Source of the DNA: Sphingomonas panni
GTDB lineage: Bacteria; Pseudomonadota; Alphaproteobacteria; Sphingomonadales; Sphingomonadaceae
Length of the DNA stretch: 64,000 nt
Assembly (NCBI RefSeq): GCF_022664435.1
Contig: NZ_JAKREU010000009.1
Span: forward strand, 1-64,000
Direction: 5' to 3'
The stretch's first letter is position 1. Each line of letters starts with the position of its first letter. Below are positions 26,112-35,216 of the stretch, piece after piece. The position numbers and the translations under genes are program-made. The notes below the pieces were generated by a model. The model worked only from the letters and a program-made list of their open reading frames with translations. It had not been told where the DNA came from and did not search any database.

Positions 26112-28177
26112 GCCGACAGTCGCTGCGCCGGCAGTCGCCGGAAATGCGCGACCCCCTCCATGATGCCGAACGCATAGCCGCGCCGCGCGACATAGCTGTG
26201 GGCGAGGTCGGGCCGCTGGGCGAGGCCGTCCGAATAATTGCCGACGATGATCGCATGGGCACAGGCGCGCAGCATTTCGACATCGTTGCCGCTGTCGCCC
26301 GCGACGATCACCTGATCGCGGCGCATCTGCGCCCGGCGGCGGACATGGTCGACCGCCGTCCCCTTCGACGCGGCCAGCGGAAGGATATCGAGATAGCGGC
26401 CATGGCTGTGAATGACCGAAGCGGTCAGGCCGGCGGCGGCGAGCAGGTCGCGGACCCGCTCGGCGATATCGGCCTCGCCGCCGGTGAAGTAGCTCAGTTT
26501 ATGGCTGCGTTGTTCGAGCGGGCTTTGCGGGCGTAGCTCGCCCCGGCTCGACAGCAGTGCGGCGATGGCGGCACGGTCCCATCCGGCGTCGATGATCGCC
26601 GTCCATTCATCGTCGCGTTCATATACCCCACCATGGACGCGGTGGTAGATTTCCGACCCGACCGAGGTGATCATGACGGCGGGCGGCGCGACCTGGTTCT
26701 GGGCGAGGATCGCCAGCGCGCTGTGCAGGCTGCGGCCGGTCGCGATGCCGAACGCCATGTCGTGCTGGTCGCCATGCCACAGGTTGAACGCCTGCGCCGC
26801 TTCGGTCTCGCCCAGCAGCGTGTTGTCGATGTCCGAGATCAGCAGCAGGCGCGGGCTGGCGACGGCCGGGGCCGGCGGAGCGATCACCGCTGCTGCCAGT
26901 TCGGCATAGCGCGTGACATGGCCGTCCCAGTCGTACAGCTCCGCCACGCTGGCCCCGGCGCGCGAATAGCGGTCCCACAGCGCATCGTCGGACAGGATCT
27001 TCAGCATCGCCCGGCCGATCGCCATCGGATCGCGCGGGTCGACGAGGATGCCGTTGTCGCACCCCTCGATGATGTCGTTCGGCCCGCCGCTGTCGGTCGC
27101 GACCAGCGGCAGGCCCGATGCGGCGGCCTCCAGCAGGGTCAGGCCGAAGGGTTCGTTGAGCGCCGGGTTCACGAAGATGCCGCGCTTCGCCCGGGCATGT
27201 GCATAGATGGCGGGTACTTCATGCGGAGCATGGGTCTTGGGGATCGCGACCGATCCGTAGAGGTCGTAGCGATCGATCAGCGCGAACAGTTCGGCCATGT
27301 TGCCCGCCAGTTCGGGTTCGAGGCTGCGCGGATCGTCGCGCGTCCCCGCCACGATGACGAGGTTCGCGGCGGTCTGCAGCGCCGGGCATCGGCCATAGGC
27401 ATGGACCAGCGCCGCCAGGTTCTTCTTGCTGACCGGGCGGGCCAGCGCGAGGATCACCGGCTTGGACGGGTCGGCGAGGAAGCGGTCGATCCGTGCATCG
27501 ACCATCGCATCGGTGCAGGTGCCCGCGAACATCCCCAGATCGCTGCCCGGCGGGATGATGCGGATGCGGCCGGGATCATAGCTCGGATAGCCGGCATATT
27601 GCACCTCCGCCTCGTCGCGCGAGGAGGCGATGATCGCATCGGCATGGGCGATGGCATGGTCCTCGATCACGATGCGGCGTTCGAGGCCGGCGGTTTCCGC
27701 GCAATCGGTGCCGAACGCGGCCTGCTTCACCCGGCCGAGCGAATGGGCGGTGAACATGTAGGGAATGCCCAGCCGTGCCTTGATCGCCGCCGCCACCGCG
27801 CCGGCATCGGCATAATGGGCGTGGATCAGGTCGGGGCGACGGTCCAGCCCCTCGATATGCGCGACCAGCGCGTCGACGAAGCTGTCGGTTTCGGTCCACA
27901 GCGCTTCCTTGGCCAGATAGGCGTCGCTCGCCGAGCGCAGGCGGACGATCCGCGTCGTGTCGTCGATCGCCTCGACCGCGCGCCAATAGCCGTCGCCGAG
28001 CGGCCCGCCGCGAAAGGCGCGGGTGACGATCTCGGTACGCTCGATCCCCGCATGCCGCCCCGTAGCGGCGACCAGATCGAGAAGATAGCGGATGTGACCG
28101 CCGGTATCCGCCGTCACCCCATATTCAACCTCCCGCGCGCGAAGACATCCCTGCAGGGCGAGGTGAAGGATGAACAT
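26108..28177 (-). CDS. Sucrose-phosphate synthase fused to sucrose-phosphate phosphatase
   Basis: A 689-aa two-domain enzyme. Residues about 1-440 are a GT4 sucrose-phosphate synthase: the characteristic start LHLALQGCLRAREVEYGVTADTGGHIRYLLDLV, then HSLGRVK and NEPFGLTLLEAAASGLP. Residues about 450-689 are a HAD-IIB sucrose-phosphatase domain with nucleophile DIDNTLL and GDSGNDVEML. Together they would make sucrose from UDP-glucose and fructose 6-phosphate, probably as a compatible solute. It leads a minus-strand operon with GT2 and possibly rpe. A stress-type promoter element lies about 50 bp upstream. Confidence 0.9.
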   Translation of the reverse strand: MFILHLALQGCLRAREVEYGVTADTGGHIRYLLDLVAATGRHAGIERTEIVTRAFRGGPLGDGYWRAVEAIDDTTRIVRLRSASDAYLAKEALWTETDSFVDALVAHIEGLDRRPDLIHAHYADAGAVAAAIKARLGIPYMFTAHSLGRVKQAAFGTDCAETAGLERRIVIEDHAIAHADAIIASSRDEAEVQYAGYPSYDPGRIRIIPPGSDLGMFAGTCTDAMVDARIDRFLADPSKPVILALARPVSKKNLAALVHAYGRCPALQTAANLVIVAGTRDDPRSLEPELAGNMAELFALIDRYDLYGSVAIPKTHAPHEVPAIYAHARAKRGIFVNPALNEPFGLTLLEAAASGLPLVATDSGGPNDIIEGCDNGILVDPRDPMAIGRAMLKILSDDALWDRYSRAGASVAELYDWDGHVTRYAELAAAVIAPPAPAVASPRLLLISDIDNTLLGETEAAQAFNLWHGDQHDMAFGIATGRSLHSALAILAQNQVAPPAVMITSVGSEIYHRVHGGVYERDDEWTAIIDAGWDRAAIAALLSSRGELRPQSPLEQRSHKLSYFTGGEADIAERVRDLLAAAGLTASVIHSHGRYLDILPLAASKGTAVDHVRRRAQMRRDQVIVAGDSGNDVEMLRACAHAIIVGNYSDGLAQRPDLAHSYVARRGYAFGIMEGVAHFRRLPAQRLSA

Positions 28178-28224
28178 TACGGAACTTTCCCGTTAAAAAA
28201 CGCGGACTTGTTGCCGCCCTCACA

Positions 28225-28251
28225 GGAACCGTTGCGCCTCCGCTTTGTTCC
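28225..28251. promoter_or_regulatory. Candidate bidirectional EcfG (general stress) promoter
   Basis: GGAAC (28225-28229), 17 nt, GTTCC (28247-28251). Read on the plus strand it is GGAAC-N16-TGTT; on the minus strand GGAAC-N16-GGTT. Both approximate the alphaproteobacterial EcfG consensus GGAAC-N16/17-CGTT. It lies between the divergent sucrose-phosphate synthase and GT4 genes; the plus-strand start would be almost leaderless. Confidence 0.4.
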
Positions 28252-28259
28252 GGTGGGCG

Positions 28260-29324
28260 ATGGTATCCCCGCTTCGCATCGCCCAGGTCGCCCCGGTCAT
28301 CTACCCCACGCCGCCAAGGGGGGCGGGGGGAACCGAGCGGGTCGTGTCCGACCTGACCGAGGCGTTGATGGCGATGGGCCATGACATGACGCTGATCGGT
28401 CCGAGCGACAGCGTGACCACCGCCCGCCATCTGTCGGCGCATCCCAGCCTGTCGGCGCTGGAAGCCTATCACGGCCCGGTCGCGCCCGGCGTGCCCGCCG
28501 CGCTGGAGGCGGCGCAACTGGGGTTGCTGGCCGCGCATCTGACCGAGTTCGATATCGTCCATTGCCATGGCGAGTTCGCCCATGCGGCCGTGCTGGGCAG
28601 CCGGATCGGACGCAGCCTGACCACGGTCCATTGGCGGCTGGACGAGCTGGACCGGAAGCTCTTCTTCCACAGCTTTCCCGAGCTGCCGGTCGCGGCGATC
28701 TCGCAGGCGCAGGCACGCGACCTGCCGCGCGCCAACCGCGCCGGCGTGGTGCATCACGGCATTCCGGCCGACCGGTTCGCCGCCGGGACAGGGGGCGAAG
28801 GCATCGCGTTCATCGGGCGGATGACCGACCAGAAGCGGCCGGACGTCGCGATCCGCGTGGCGCGTGCCGCCGGACGGTCGATCCGGCTGGCAGGCGGGAT
28901 CGATGTCGGCAATCCGCGCTATTTCGACGAACGGGTCGCGCCGTTGCTAAGTGACGACGCGGTGCATGTCGGCGAGGTCGACGATCGTGCGAAACAGGCG
29001 CTGCTGGGCGAGGCGGCGGCGCTCCTCTTCCCGATCGACTGGCCCGAACCGTTCGGGCTGGTGATGATCGAGGCGATGGCGTGCGGCACGCCCGTGATCG
29101 CCTGGGATCGCGGCAGCGTGCGCGAAGTGGTCGAACCGGGCGTGACCGGCTTCATCGTGAGGACCGAGGACGAGGCCGTCGAGGCGCTGGGCCGGATCGA
29201 CACGCTCGACCGGGCGCGGGTGCGCAAGCGGTTCGAGGAACGCTTTACGGCGACTCGCATGGCGGAGGATTATGTGACGCTCTACCGGCAACGGATCGCG
29301 CTGGCGCAGGGCGCTGGCGCATGA
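28260..29324 (+). CDS. GT4 glycosyltransferase
   Basis: A 354-aa GT-B fold enzyme: N-terminal acceptor domain (QVAPVIYPTPPRGAGGTERVV, with the GGxE/R loop), C-terminal nucleotide-sugar domain with FIGRMTDQKRPD and the EPFGLVMIEAMACGTPVIA block (two Glu eight residues apart). The start ATG 28260 is used; the family begins right before this segment. It is coupled to the next GT4 gene by a 4-nt overlap and diverges from the sucrose gene. Its product could be a glycoside or exopolysaccharide precursor. Confidence 0.87.
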   Translation: MVSPLRIAQVAPVIYPTPPRGAGGTERVVSDLTEALMAMGHDMTLIGPSDSVTTARHLSAHPSLSALEAYHGPVAPGVPAALEAAQLGLLAAHLTEFDIVHCHGEFAHAAVLGSRIGRSLTTVHWRLDELDRKLFFHSFPELPVAAISQAQARDLPRANRAGVVHHGIPADRFAAGTGGEGIAFIGRMTDQKRPDVAIRVARAAGRSIRLAGGIDVGNPRYFDERVAPLLSDDAVHVGEVDDRAKQALLGEAAALLFPIDWPEPFGLVMIEAMACGTPVIAWDRGSVREVVEPGVTGFIVRTEDEAVEALGRIDTLDRARVRKRFEERFTATRMAEDYVTLYRQRIALAQGAGA

Positions 29325-30541
29325 GGATCGGCATCCTCACCTGGGCCTATCCGCCTGAAAAGAGTGGGTTGTCGCGCGCGGCCTGCGAGATCGCGCACGC
29401 ACTCGCCGAAGCCGGACACGATGTGCGCGTCGTCACGATGGACCGGACCGGTCGCAGCAGCAGCGACGGAGTCGAGGTGATCGGCGCGGCGGAGGACGGG
29501 TGGCTCGCGCGGCTCAGGCGCTGGCCCGGCATCGGTCATTTGTGCGGCCCGGCGATGATCGCGCGCACCGTCCGCTGGCTCCATGCCGAACGCCCGTTCG
29601 ACGTGGTGGAGGCGACCAACTGGTATGCGCCGGGACTGTGGGTCGCGCTGACCGGTCCTGCGCCGCTCGTCACCCGCAATTCGACCCCGGTCGCGACCAG
29701 CGCCGCCAAACCCCGTTCCCTGCGCGACCGGATCGATCGCTGGGCGGCGGTGACGCTGGAGGCGCTGTCGGCGCGCGCCTCGGCCGGGTTGATCTCCAAT
29801 ACCGAAGCCCATGGCGCGAAGGTCGCAACGCTGTACGGCACGCGGCCGCCGGGGCAGGGCCATGCGGTGATCGGGCTCAGCCTGCCGCCGGCCATCGTCG
29901 ATGCGGGGCGGGCGGCATCCTACCCGCCGGGCAATGATGAGTTGCGGCTGCTGTTCGTCGGGCGCAACGAACCGCGCAAGGGCACCGACGCGCTGATCGG
30001 TGCGCTGCCCCAACTGGCGGCGGAGGCCGACGCCGGCAGCCTGCCCGATTTCCGGCTGACGATGATCGGGCTGCACCGCACCGAACTGGACCGGTTGCCG
30101 CCGGCCGCACTCCGCCGGATCGACAGTTTCCACCGGGTCGAGGACGACGCGCTCCATGCTGCGCTCGCAGCTGCCGATATCGTCGTTGCGCCGTCACGCT
30201 ATGAGAGTTTCGGGCTGGTCTATCAGGAGGCGATGACCTTCGGCCGGCCGATCGCGGCGTGCGGCGAAGACCCGAGCGCAAGACTGTTCGTCGGCGGCAG
30301 CGGCGCGGGGTTGCTGGCGGACGACTGCACGGCCGACGCGCTGGGCGCGATCTTGCGGCGGATGCTGCGCGATGGCGATCTGCGGCAGGCGCTGTCGACG
30401 GCGGCAAGAGTCGCGGCGGGGCGCTTTACCCGCGCCGGCCTCGCCGCCGAAACGGTCGCCGCTTATGGCGCGTCGTTAAAGGGGCGCAGCAGGGCGGCTT
30501 CGTCGCCGGGGCGGCCGGCACCCGCCGACATGGCCTCGTAG
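29321..30541 (+). CDS. GT4 glycosyltransferase
   Basis: A 406-aa GT-B enzyme beginning MRIGILTWAYPPEKSGLSR, with the donor-site blocks LLFVGRNEPRKGTDAL and PSRYESFGLVYQEAMTFGRPI. Its ATG lies inside the stop of the preceding GT4 (ATGA). The last 26 codons overlap a convergent gene by 79 bp. The extreme C-terminus (GRSRAASSPGRPAPADMAS) is low-complexity and may be a late extension. Donor and acceptor unknown. Confidence 0.85.
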   Translation: MRIGILTWAYPPEKSGLSRAACEIAHALAEAGHDVRVVTMDRTGRSSSDGVEVIGAAEDGWLARLRRWPGIGHLCGPAMIARTVRWLHAERPFDVVEATNWYAPGLWVALTGPAPLVTRNSTPVATSAAKPRSLRDRIDRWAAVTLEALSARASAGLISNTEAHGAKVATLYGTRPPGQGHAVIGLSLPPAIVDAGRAASYPPGNDELRLLFVGRNEPRKGTDALIGALPQLAAEADAGSLPDFRLTMIGLHRTELDRLPPAALRRIDSFHRVEDDALHAALAAADIVVAPSRYESFGLVYQEAMTFGRPIAACGEDPSARLFVGGSGAGLLADDCTADALGAILRRMLRDGDLRQALSTAARVAAGRFTRAGLAAETVAAYGASLKGRSRAASSPGRPAPADMAS

Positions 30542-31344
30542 ACCTTCGAGCGTTCGATCACCCGGGGGCGGTCGAGATGATGCTCGATCGCCCCCGCCAG
30601 CGCCAGCGAGGTCCGTTCGAACGGGACGACAGGGCGTTCATGGACCGTGCCGGCAAAACGGATATGCGCACGGGTCAGGCGATACTGGATGTCGGGCCAT
30701 AACGCCGACTGCACGCCGTCGACGAGGTTACGGCGCGGCAGGCCCAGCGCCCACAGCCCGTCACAATCCGCCGCCGCCGTCAGCCAGCCGAGCGCCGCCA
30801 GCAACGCCGCGTCCGGTGTCTCGTCGCTGTCGAGTTGCAGCACCCAGCCCGTCGCCAGCGCCTGCACCCGGTTGCGTTGCGCAGCGAAGTCACCCGCCAG
30901 CGGATGGGCATGGACTTGGGCACCGGGAACCGCCCGTGCCAGCGCCGCCGCATCGCCCTCGCTGCCGTCGAGCAGGACGATCCGGTCGGCGAAGTGCGGG
31001 GCAAGGTCGGTCAGCAGCCGGGCGACATGGTCGCTTTCTCCGGCGCGGGCGATCATGCCCAGCGTGATCGCGTGCGGTTGGGCCGTGGCCGACCGCCAAC
31101 CATCGCCATCCGTCACCAGTCCCAGCGCCCAGCCGGCGTTGCGCCGGGCGTGCGGTGCGAGGGCGATGCCGGCGGCGGGCGTACCGTCGATCAGCAGCGA
31201 CCGGATCGCCGCGCGCACCGTAGCCGGCATGAAGTACAGGTCGGCCAGCGCCAGCCCGCAATGGTTGCATTCGGGCATCGCGCGGTCGTGCCAGCGATCA
31301 TTGCCGCAGATCGGGCAGCGCGGGCCGGTGATCGTTTCGTCCAT
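30463..31344 (-). CDS. Zinc-ribbon/GT2-like glycosyltransferase fusion
   Basis: A 293-aa protein starting with a small CxxC...CxxC zinc ribbon (CPICGN at about 9, CNHCG at about 26), followed by a linker and a GT2-like domain (about 85-270: ITLGMIARAGESDHV, AAQRNRVQALATGWVLQLDSDE with DxD, and RFAGTVHERPV). This layout fits the WaaE/KdtX-like glycosyltransferase group but with an added N-terminal ribbon. It converges on and overlaps the GT4 gene by 79 bp. Function in a glycan pathway is inferred. Confidence 0.75.
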   Translation of the reverse strand: MDETITGPRCPICGNDRWHDRAMPECNHCGLALADLYFMPATVRAAIRSLLIDGTPAAGIALAPHARRNAGWALGLVTDGDGWRSATAQPHAITLGMIARAGESDHVARLLTDLAPHFADRIVLLDGSEGDAAALARAVPGAQVHAHPLAGDFAAQRNRVQALATGWVLQLDSDETPDAALLAALGWLTAAADCDGLWALGLPRRNLVDGVQSALWPDIQYRLTRAHIRFAGTVHERPVVPFERTSLALAGAIEHHLDRPRVIERSKVYEAMSAGAGRPGDEAALLRPFNDAP

Positions 31345-31427
31345 TGGTGGCAGCCCCCTTGCGTTACGATGCGGGGGAACGCACGACGGGGACGGCAGTT
31401 CGCCGGGGAGGATTACGGGGAACGAAC

Positions 31428-32315
31428 ATGGACACGATCATCGTCGCCGGGGCCACTGGCGACCTTGGCAGCCGGATCGCGAAGGCGGCGGTGGCGCGCG
31501 GGGCGAAGGTGCGCGCGCTGGTCCGCGCCGGCACCGCGCCCGACCGGATCGCGGCGCTGGCGGCGATCGGGGCCGACCCGCATGTCGTGGATTTCGACGA
31601 TGCCCAGGCGCTGTCGCACGCCTGTCGCGGGGTGGTGTGCGTCGTATCGGCGCTGAACGGCCTGGGCGATACGATCCTCGATACCCAGACGAAGCTACTG
31701 GATGCGGCGCTGGGCGGCGGCGCGGCGCGGTTCATCCCGTCCGACTTCTCGATCGACTATCGCGCGCTGCCGACCGGTACCAACCGCAATTTCGACCTGC
31801 GTCGCGCGTTCCGCACCCGGATCGATACCGCACCGATCATGGCGACCTCGATCTTCAACGGCGCGTTCGCCGACATGCTGAACGGGCAGATGCCGCTGAT
31901 CCAGCGACGGGTGCGGCGCGTGCTGTACTGGGGCGATGCCGATGTGAAGTTCGCGCTGACGACGAAGGACGATGTGGCGGCCTATACCGCCGCCGCCGCG
32001 CTTGACCCCGCAGCCCCCCGCAACCTGCAGATCGCCGGCGCAGAGGTCAGCGCGCGCGATCTGGCGGCACTGATGGGGGAGGTCACGGGCAAGCCCTATG
32101 GCCTGCTGCGCGCCGGGTCGCTGGGCGCGCTCGGCCGGATGATCGGGGTGACGCGGCGGCTGTTCCCGGCGCGGGACCAAGTGTTTCCGGCGTGGCAGGG
32201 AATGCAGTATCTCCATAACATGTTCGACGGGCGCGCGCCGAGCGGACCGGTGGATAACGGCCGGTATGATGTGGCGTGGACCGATTTGCGGGACGTGTTG
32301 GCCGACCGTCCGTGA
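31428..32315 (+). CDS. NmrA-like NAD(P)-binding protein
   Basis: A 295-aa atypical SDR of the NmrA/isoflavone reductase-like group. Its N-terminal cofactor motif is VAGATGDLGSRIAKAA, with Arg following the second strand (RALVRAG), favouring NADP. FIPSDFSIDY is a group feature. The catalytic Tyr-x3-Lys of classical SDRs is not evident, so a redox-sensing or isomerase role is possible. Start ATG 31428 follows GGGGAACGA. It stands alone, ending at a repeat. Confidence 0.82.
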   Translation: MDTIIVAGATGDLGSRIAKAAVARGAKVRALVRAGTAPDRIAALAAIGADPHVVDFDDAQALSHACRGVVCVVSALNGLGDTILDTQTKLLDAALGGGAARFIPSDFSIDYRALPTGTNRNFDLRRAFRTRIDTAPIMATSIFNGAFADMLNGQMPLIQRRVRRVLYWGDADVKFALTTKDDVAAYTAAAALDPAAPRNLQIAGAEVSARDLAALMGEVTGKPYGLLRAGSLGALGRMIGVTRRLFPARDQVFPAWQGMQYLHNMFDGRAPSGPVDNGRYDVAWTDLRDVLADRP

Positions 32316-32321
32316 GGGACC

Positions 32322-32403
32322 GTCGCCCCAGCGCAGGCTGGGGCATCAAGCCGCAGGAGCGTTGCGCCGGCGGAGGGAGATCCCAGCCTGCGCTGGGATG
32401 ACG
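32322..32403. repeat. Family B palindromic repeat pair
   Basis: GTCGCCCCAGCGCAGGCTGGGG and CCCAGCCTGCGCTGGGATGACG, inverted, between convergent NmrA-like and cobP genes. Confidence 0.75.
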
Positions 32404-32408
32404 TACCC

Positions 32409-32924
32409 TTACGATGGCGAGAACCGCTGCAACGGCAGCACCATCCCCGCCACCACGAACCAGCATCGTTCGACTGCCGCCGCCACCGCCTGGTTGAGTC
32501 GCCCCGCCTCGTCGCGAAATTCGCGGCCCAGCGGATGGTCGGGCACGATGCCCAGCCCCACTTCGTTGCTGACCAGCAGCAGCGGATGCCGTGCTGCGCC
32601 GATCGCGGCGATCAGGTCGGCGCTATGCCGCGCCACGTCATGCCCGCCGAGCATGACATTGGTCAGCCATAGCGTCAGGCAGTCGACCAGCACCGGCCCC
32701 TCCGCCGCAGCGATCGCCGGTGCCAGATCGACCGGACATTCGACCGTCCGCCAGCCGGGACCGCGATCGGCGCGGTGGCGGGCGATGCGGTCGGCCATTT
32801 CCGCGTCCCACGCCTGCGCGGTGGCGAGATAGGTCCACGGCCCCGGCAGCGCCTCGCACGCACCTTGCGCCAGCCGGCTCTTGCCCGACCGCGCGCCGCC
32901 CACGAACAGGGTTGTCGTCGCCAT
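32409..32924 (-). CDS. cobP: Adenosylcobinamide kinase/adenosylcobinamide-phosphate guanylyltransferase
   Basis: A 171-aa CobP/CobU enzyme that phosphorylates adenosylcobinamide and then attaches GMP. Walker A GGARSGKSRLA is at the N-terminus, the guanylylation His is in ARHRADRG, and the second motif LVDCLTLWLTN and VSNEVGLGIVP are typical. Start ATG 32924 fits the family; the open frame extends upstream through the riboswitch but is not coding. It is divergent from the rest of the island, so the riboswitch does not control it directly. Confidence 0.95.
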   Translation of the reverse strand: MATTTLFVGGARSGKSRLAQGACEALPGPWTYLATAQAWDAEMADRIARHRADRGPGWRTVECPVDLAPAIAAAEGPVLVDCLTLWLTNVMLGGHDVARHSADLIAAIGAARHPLLLVSNEVGLGIVPDHPLGREFRDEAGRLNQAVAAAVERCWFVVAGMVLPLQRFSPS

Positions 32925-32963
32925 CTTGTCCCGTGCCCCGATGCGCTTTAAGGGCGCGGATGC

Positions 32964-33135
32964 GACAGGTTCCCAGAAATGGGATGAAAAGGGAACCCGG
33001 AAGCGCGTTTGCGACGCGTCATCCGGGGCTGCCCCCGCAACTGTGACCGGCGAGCCCTGCTCCTCCGTGTGCCACTGGATGCAAATCCGGGAAGGCCGGG
33101 CAAGGCGATGACCCGCGAGCCAGGAGACCTGCCCG
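32964..33135 (+). ncRNA. Cobalamin riboswitch
   Basis: All main conserved blocks appear in order: ACAGGTTCCC with GGGATGAAAAGGGAACCCGG, the core GCCCCCGCAACTGTGACC (33031-33048), GCCACTGG, CCGGGAAGGCCGGG, and the B12 box GCGAGCCAGGAGACCTGCCC (33115-33134). It precedes btuB by about 150 nt, which would hold the expression platform; a small CGAGG-GTTT-CCTCG hairpin lies at 33176-33189. Adenosylcobalamin binding is expected to shut off btuB and probably the genes behind it. Confidence 0.95.
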
Positions 33136-33283
33136 TCGCGGTTGTCCTTCGCGCGGACGGGGTGTGCCGGGCGATCGAGGGTTTCCTCGCGTGACGACGT
33201 CGTTGGGGTCGTGTGCGCGGGGGACAGGTGTCTGCCGCTTCCGTCGCGTGCGCCCCCGGATTGCATCTAGGGGGATTACCCGA

Positions 33284-35212
33284 ATGAAGACCCGTTTCCT
33301 GTTGCTGCCCTGCCTGTTGGCGGCGACCCCAGCCTTTGCCCAGAGCGCCCAGTCGACCAGCGGCCTCGAACGTGTGGCCGGCAGCGACGACGAGATCGTC
33401 GTGACCGCCAACCGGGAGGCGCGTCCGGTCGACACCGTCGGACAGGCGGTGACCGTGCTCGACACCGCGACCATCGAAACCCGGCAGGCGGTGATCGTGT
33501 CCGACCTGCTGCGCCAGACGCCGGGCGTCACCGTCACCCGCAACGGCGGTCCGGGCACCACGACCAGCGTCAACATCCGCGGCGGCGACAGCGACCAGAC
33601 CGTGGCGTTGATCGACGGCGTGAAGCTCAACGATCCGTCGTCGCCGGGCGGCGGGTTCAATTTCGGCAACCTGCTGATCGGCAATATCGCCCGCATTGAA
33701 GTGCTGCGCGGCGCGCAGTCGGTGCTGTGGGGCAGTCAGGCGATCGGCGGCGTCGTCAACCTCATCACCCGCCAGCCGACCGAAGCGCTGGCGATCAACG
33801 CACGGGCCGAGGGCGGATCGTTCGGCACCGGACAGGCCTTTGCCAATGTCTCGGGCAAGGCCGGGCCGGTATCGGCCAGCCTGGGCGGCGGGTTTTTCAC
33901 CACCGATGGTATCTCGGCCTATGCGCCGGGGCGTGAGAAGGACGGATACCGGAACTACGGCGCGAACGGCAGCGTGTCGGTCGCGCTGGCCGACAGCGTG
34001 TCGGTCGACGTGCGCGGTTTTTATTCGAACGGGCGGACCGAGATCGACGGCTTTCCCGCGCCGACCTTCACCTTCGGCGATACGCGCGAAGTGGGCAAGG
34101 CCGAGCAATGGACCGGCTATACCGGGTTGAACGCCGCGCTGTTCGACGGGCGGTTCCGCAACCGCATCGGCTATGCTCATACCCAGAGCAATCGCAGCAA
34201 CCGCGACCCCGACGGCACGCCCACAGAGACGTTCCGGGGCAAGGGGCGCAACGACCGCATCGATTATCAGGGGTCGTTCGACGTCACGGATGTGGTGTTC
34301 GCGACCTTCGGCGTCGAGCGTGAAGTGTCGCGCTTCACCACGGCGAGCTATGGCGGCACGCCGACGACCGGCCGCGCGCGGCTGCTCGGCGTCTACGGCC
34401 AGCTGGCGGTGACCCCGATCGAGAATCTGACGTTGACCGGCGGCGTGCGCCACGACGATCACAATGTGTTCGGCGGCGCGACGGTGTTTTCGGGCAGCGG
34501 GGTATGGTCGCCCAACGGCGGCAACACGCTGCTCCGCGCCAGCTATTCCGAAGGGTTCAAGGCACCGACCCTGTACCAGTTGCAGAGCGAATACGGAAAT
34601 GCGCAGCTGACCCCGGAACGGTCGAAGGGCTGGGACGCGGGTATCACCCAGCGCGCCCTGGACGGCGCGGTGGAGGCCAGCGCGACCTGGTTCGACCGCA
34701 CGTCGAAGGACCTGATCGCGTTCATTTCCTGCCCCGCCAACGGCACCGGCATCTGTGCCGGGCGTCCGTTCGGCACCTATGACAATATCCAGCGCGCCGA
34801 GGCGAAGGGGCTGGAATTCGCGCTGAAGCTCAAACCCGTCGAGGCGTTCACCGTCGCGGCGGCCTATACGTGGCTGGATGCGGAGAACCGCTCGGTCGGC
34901 ACCGCCAATTTCGGGCGCAAGCTGGCGCGGCGTCCGGCGGACAGCATGACGGTCAACGCCGATTATCGCTGGGCATTCGGTCTTGGCGTCGGCGCGACCG
35001 TCACGATGATCGGCGACAGTTTCGACAATGCGTCGAACGCGCGCCGGCTGGACGGCTATGTCCTGACCGACCTGCGGGCGTCGTTGCCGATCACCGAGCG
35101 GGTCGAGGTCTATGGCCGGGTCGAGAACCTGTTCGACGAACGCTACCAGACCATCTTCCAGTACGGCACGCCGGGCCGCGCCGCCTATGGCGGTGTCCGG
35201 GTCCGCTACTGA
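33284..35212 (+). CDS. btuB: TonB-dependent vitamin B12 receptor
   Basis: A 642-aa outer-membrane receptor: signal peptide (LLPCLLAATPAFAQ), TonB box DEIVVTANR, plug (about 45-150; IVSDLLRQTPGVTVTRNGG, NIRGGDSDQTVALIDGVKLNDPS, LRGAQSVLWGSQAIGGVVN) and barrel. The plug sequence and short length match BtuB rather than siderophore receptors. ATG 33284 follows AGGGGGAT. The riboswitch directly upstream and cobalamin genes downstream identify corrinoid as substrate. Confidence 0.94.
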   Translation: MKTRFLLLPCLLAATPAFAQSAQSTSGLERVAGSDDEIVVTANREARPVDTVGQAVTVLDTATIETRQAVIVSDLLRQTPGVTVTRNGGPGTTTSVNIRGGDSDQTVALIDGVKLNDPSSPGGGFNFGNLLIGNIARIEVLRGAQSVLWGSQAIGGVVNLITRQPTEALAINARAEGGSFGTGQAFANVSGKAGPVSASLGGGFFTTDGISAYAPGREKDGYRNYGANGSVSVALADSVSVDVRGFYSNGRTEIDGFPAPTFTFGDTREVGKAEQWTGYTGLNAALFDGRFRNRIGYAHTQSNRSNRDPDGTPTETFRGKGRNDRIDYQGSFDVTDVVFATFGVEREVSRFTTASYGGTPTTGRARLLGVYGQLAVTPIENLTLTGGVRHDDHNVFGGATVFSGSGVWSPNGGNTLLRASYSEGFKAPTLYQLQSEYGNAQLTPERSKGWDAGITQRALDGAVEASATWFDRTSKDLIAFISCPANGTGICAGRPFGTYDNIQRAEAKGLEFALKLKPVEAFTVAAAYTWLDAENRSVGTANFGRKLARRPADSMTVNADYRWAFGLGVGATVTMIGDSFDNASNARRLDGYVLTDLRASLPITERVEVYGRVENLFDERYQTIFQYGTPGRAAYGGVRVRY

Positions 35213-35216
35213 TCCG

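Noticed and set aside
28181..28194. GGAACTTTCCCGTT as an EcfG promoter
   Set aside because: The spacing between GGAAC and CGTT is only 5 nt; the nearby GGAAC-N17-GTTCC fits much better.
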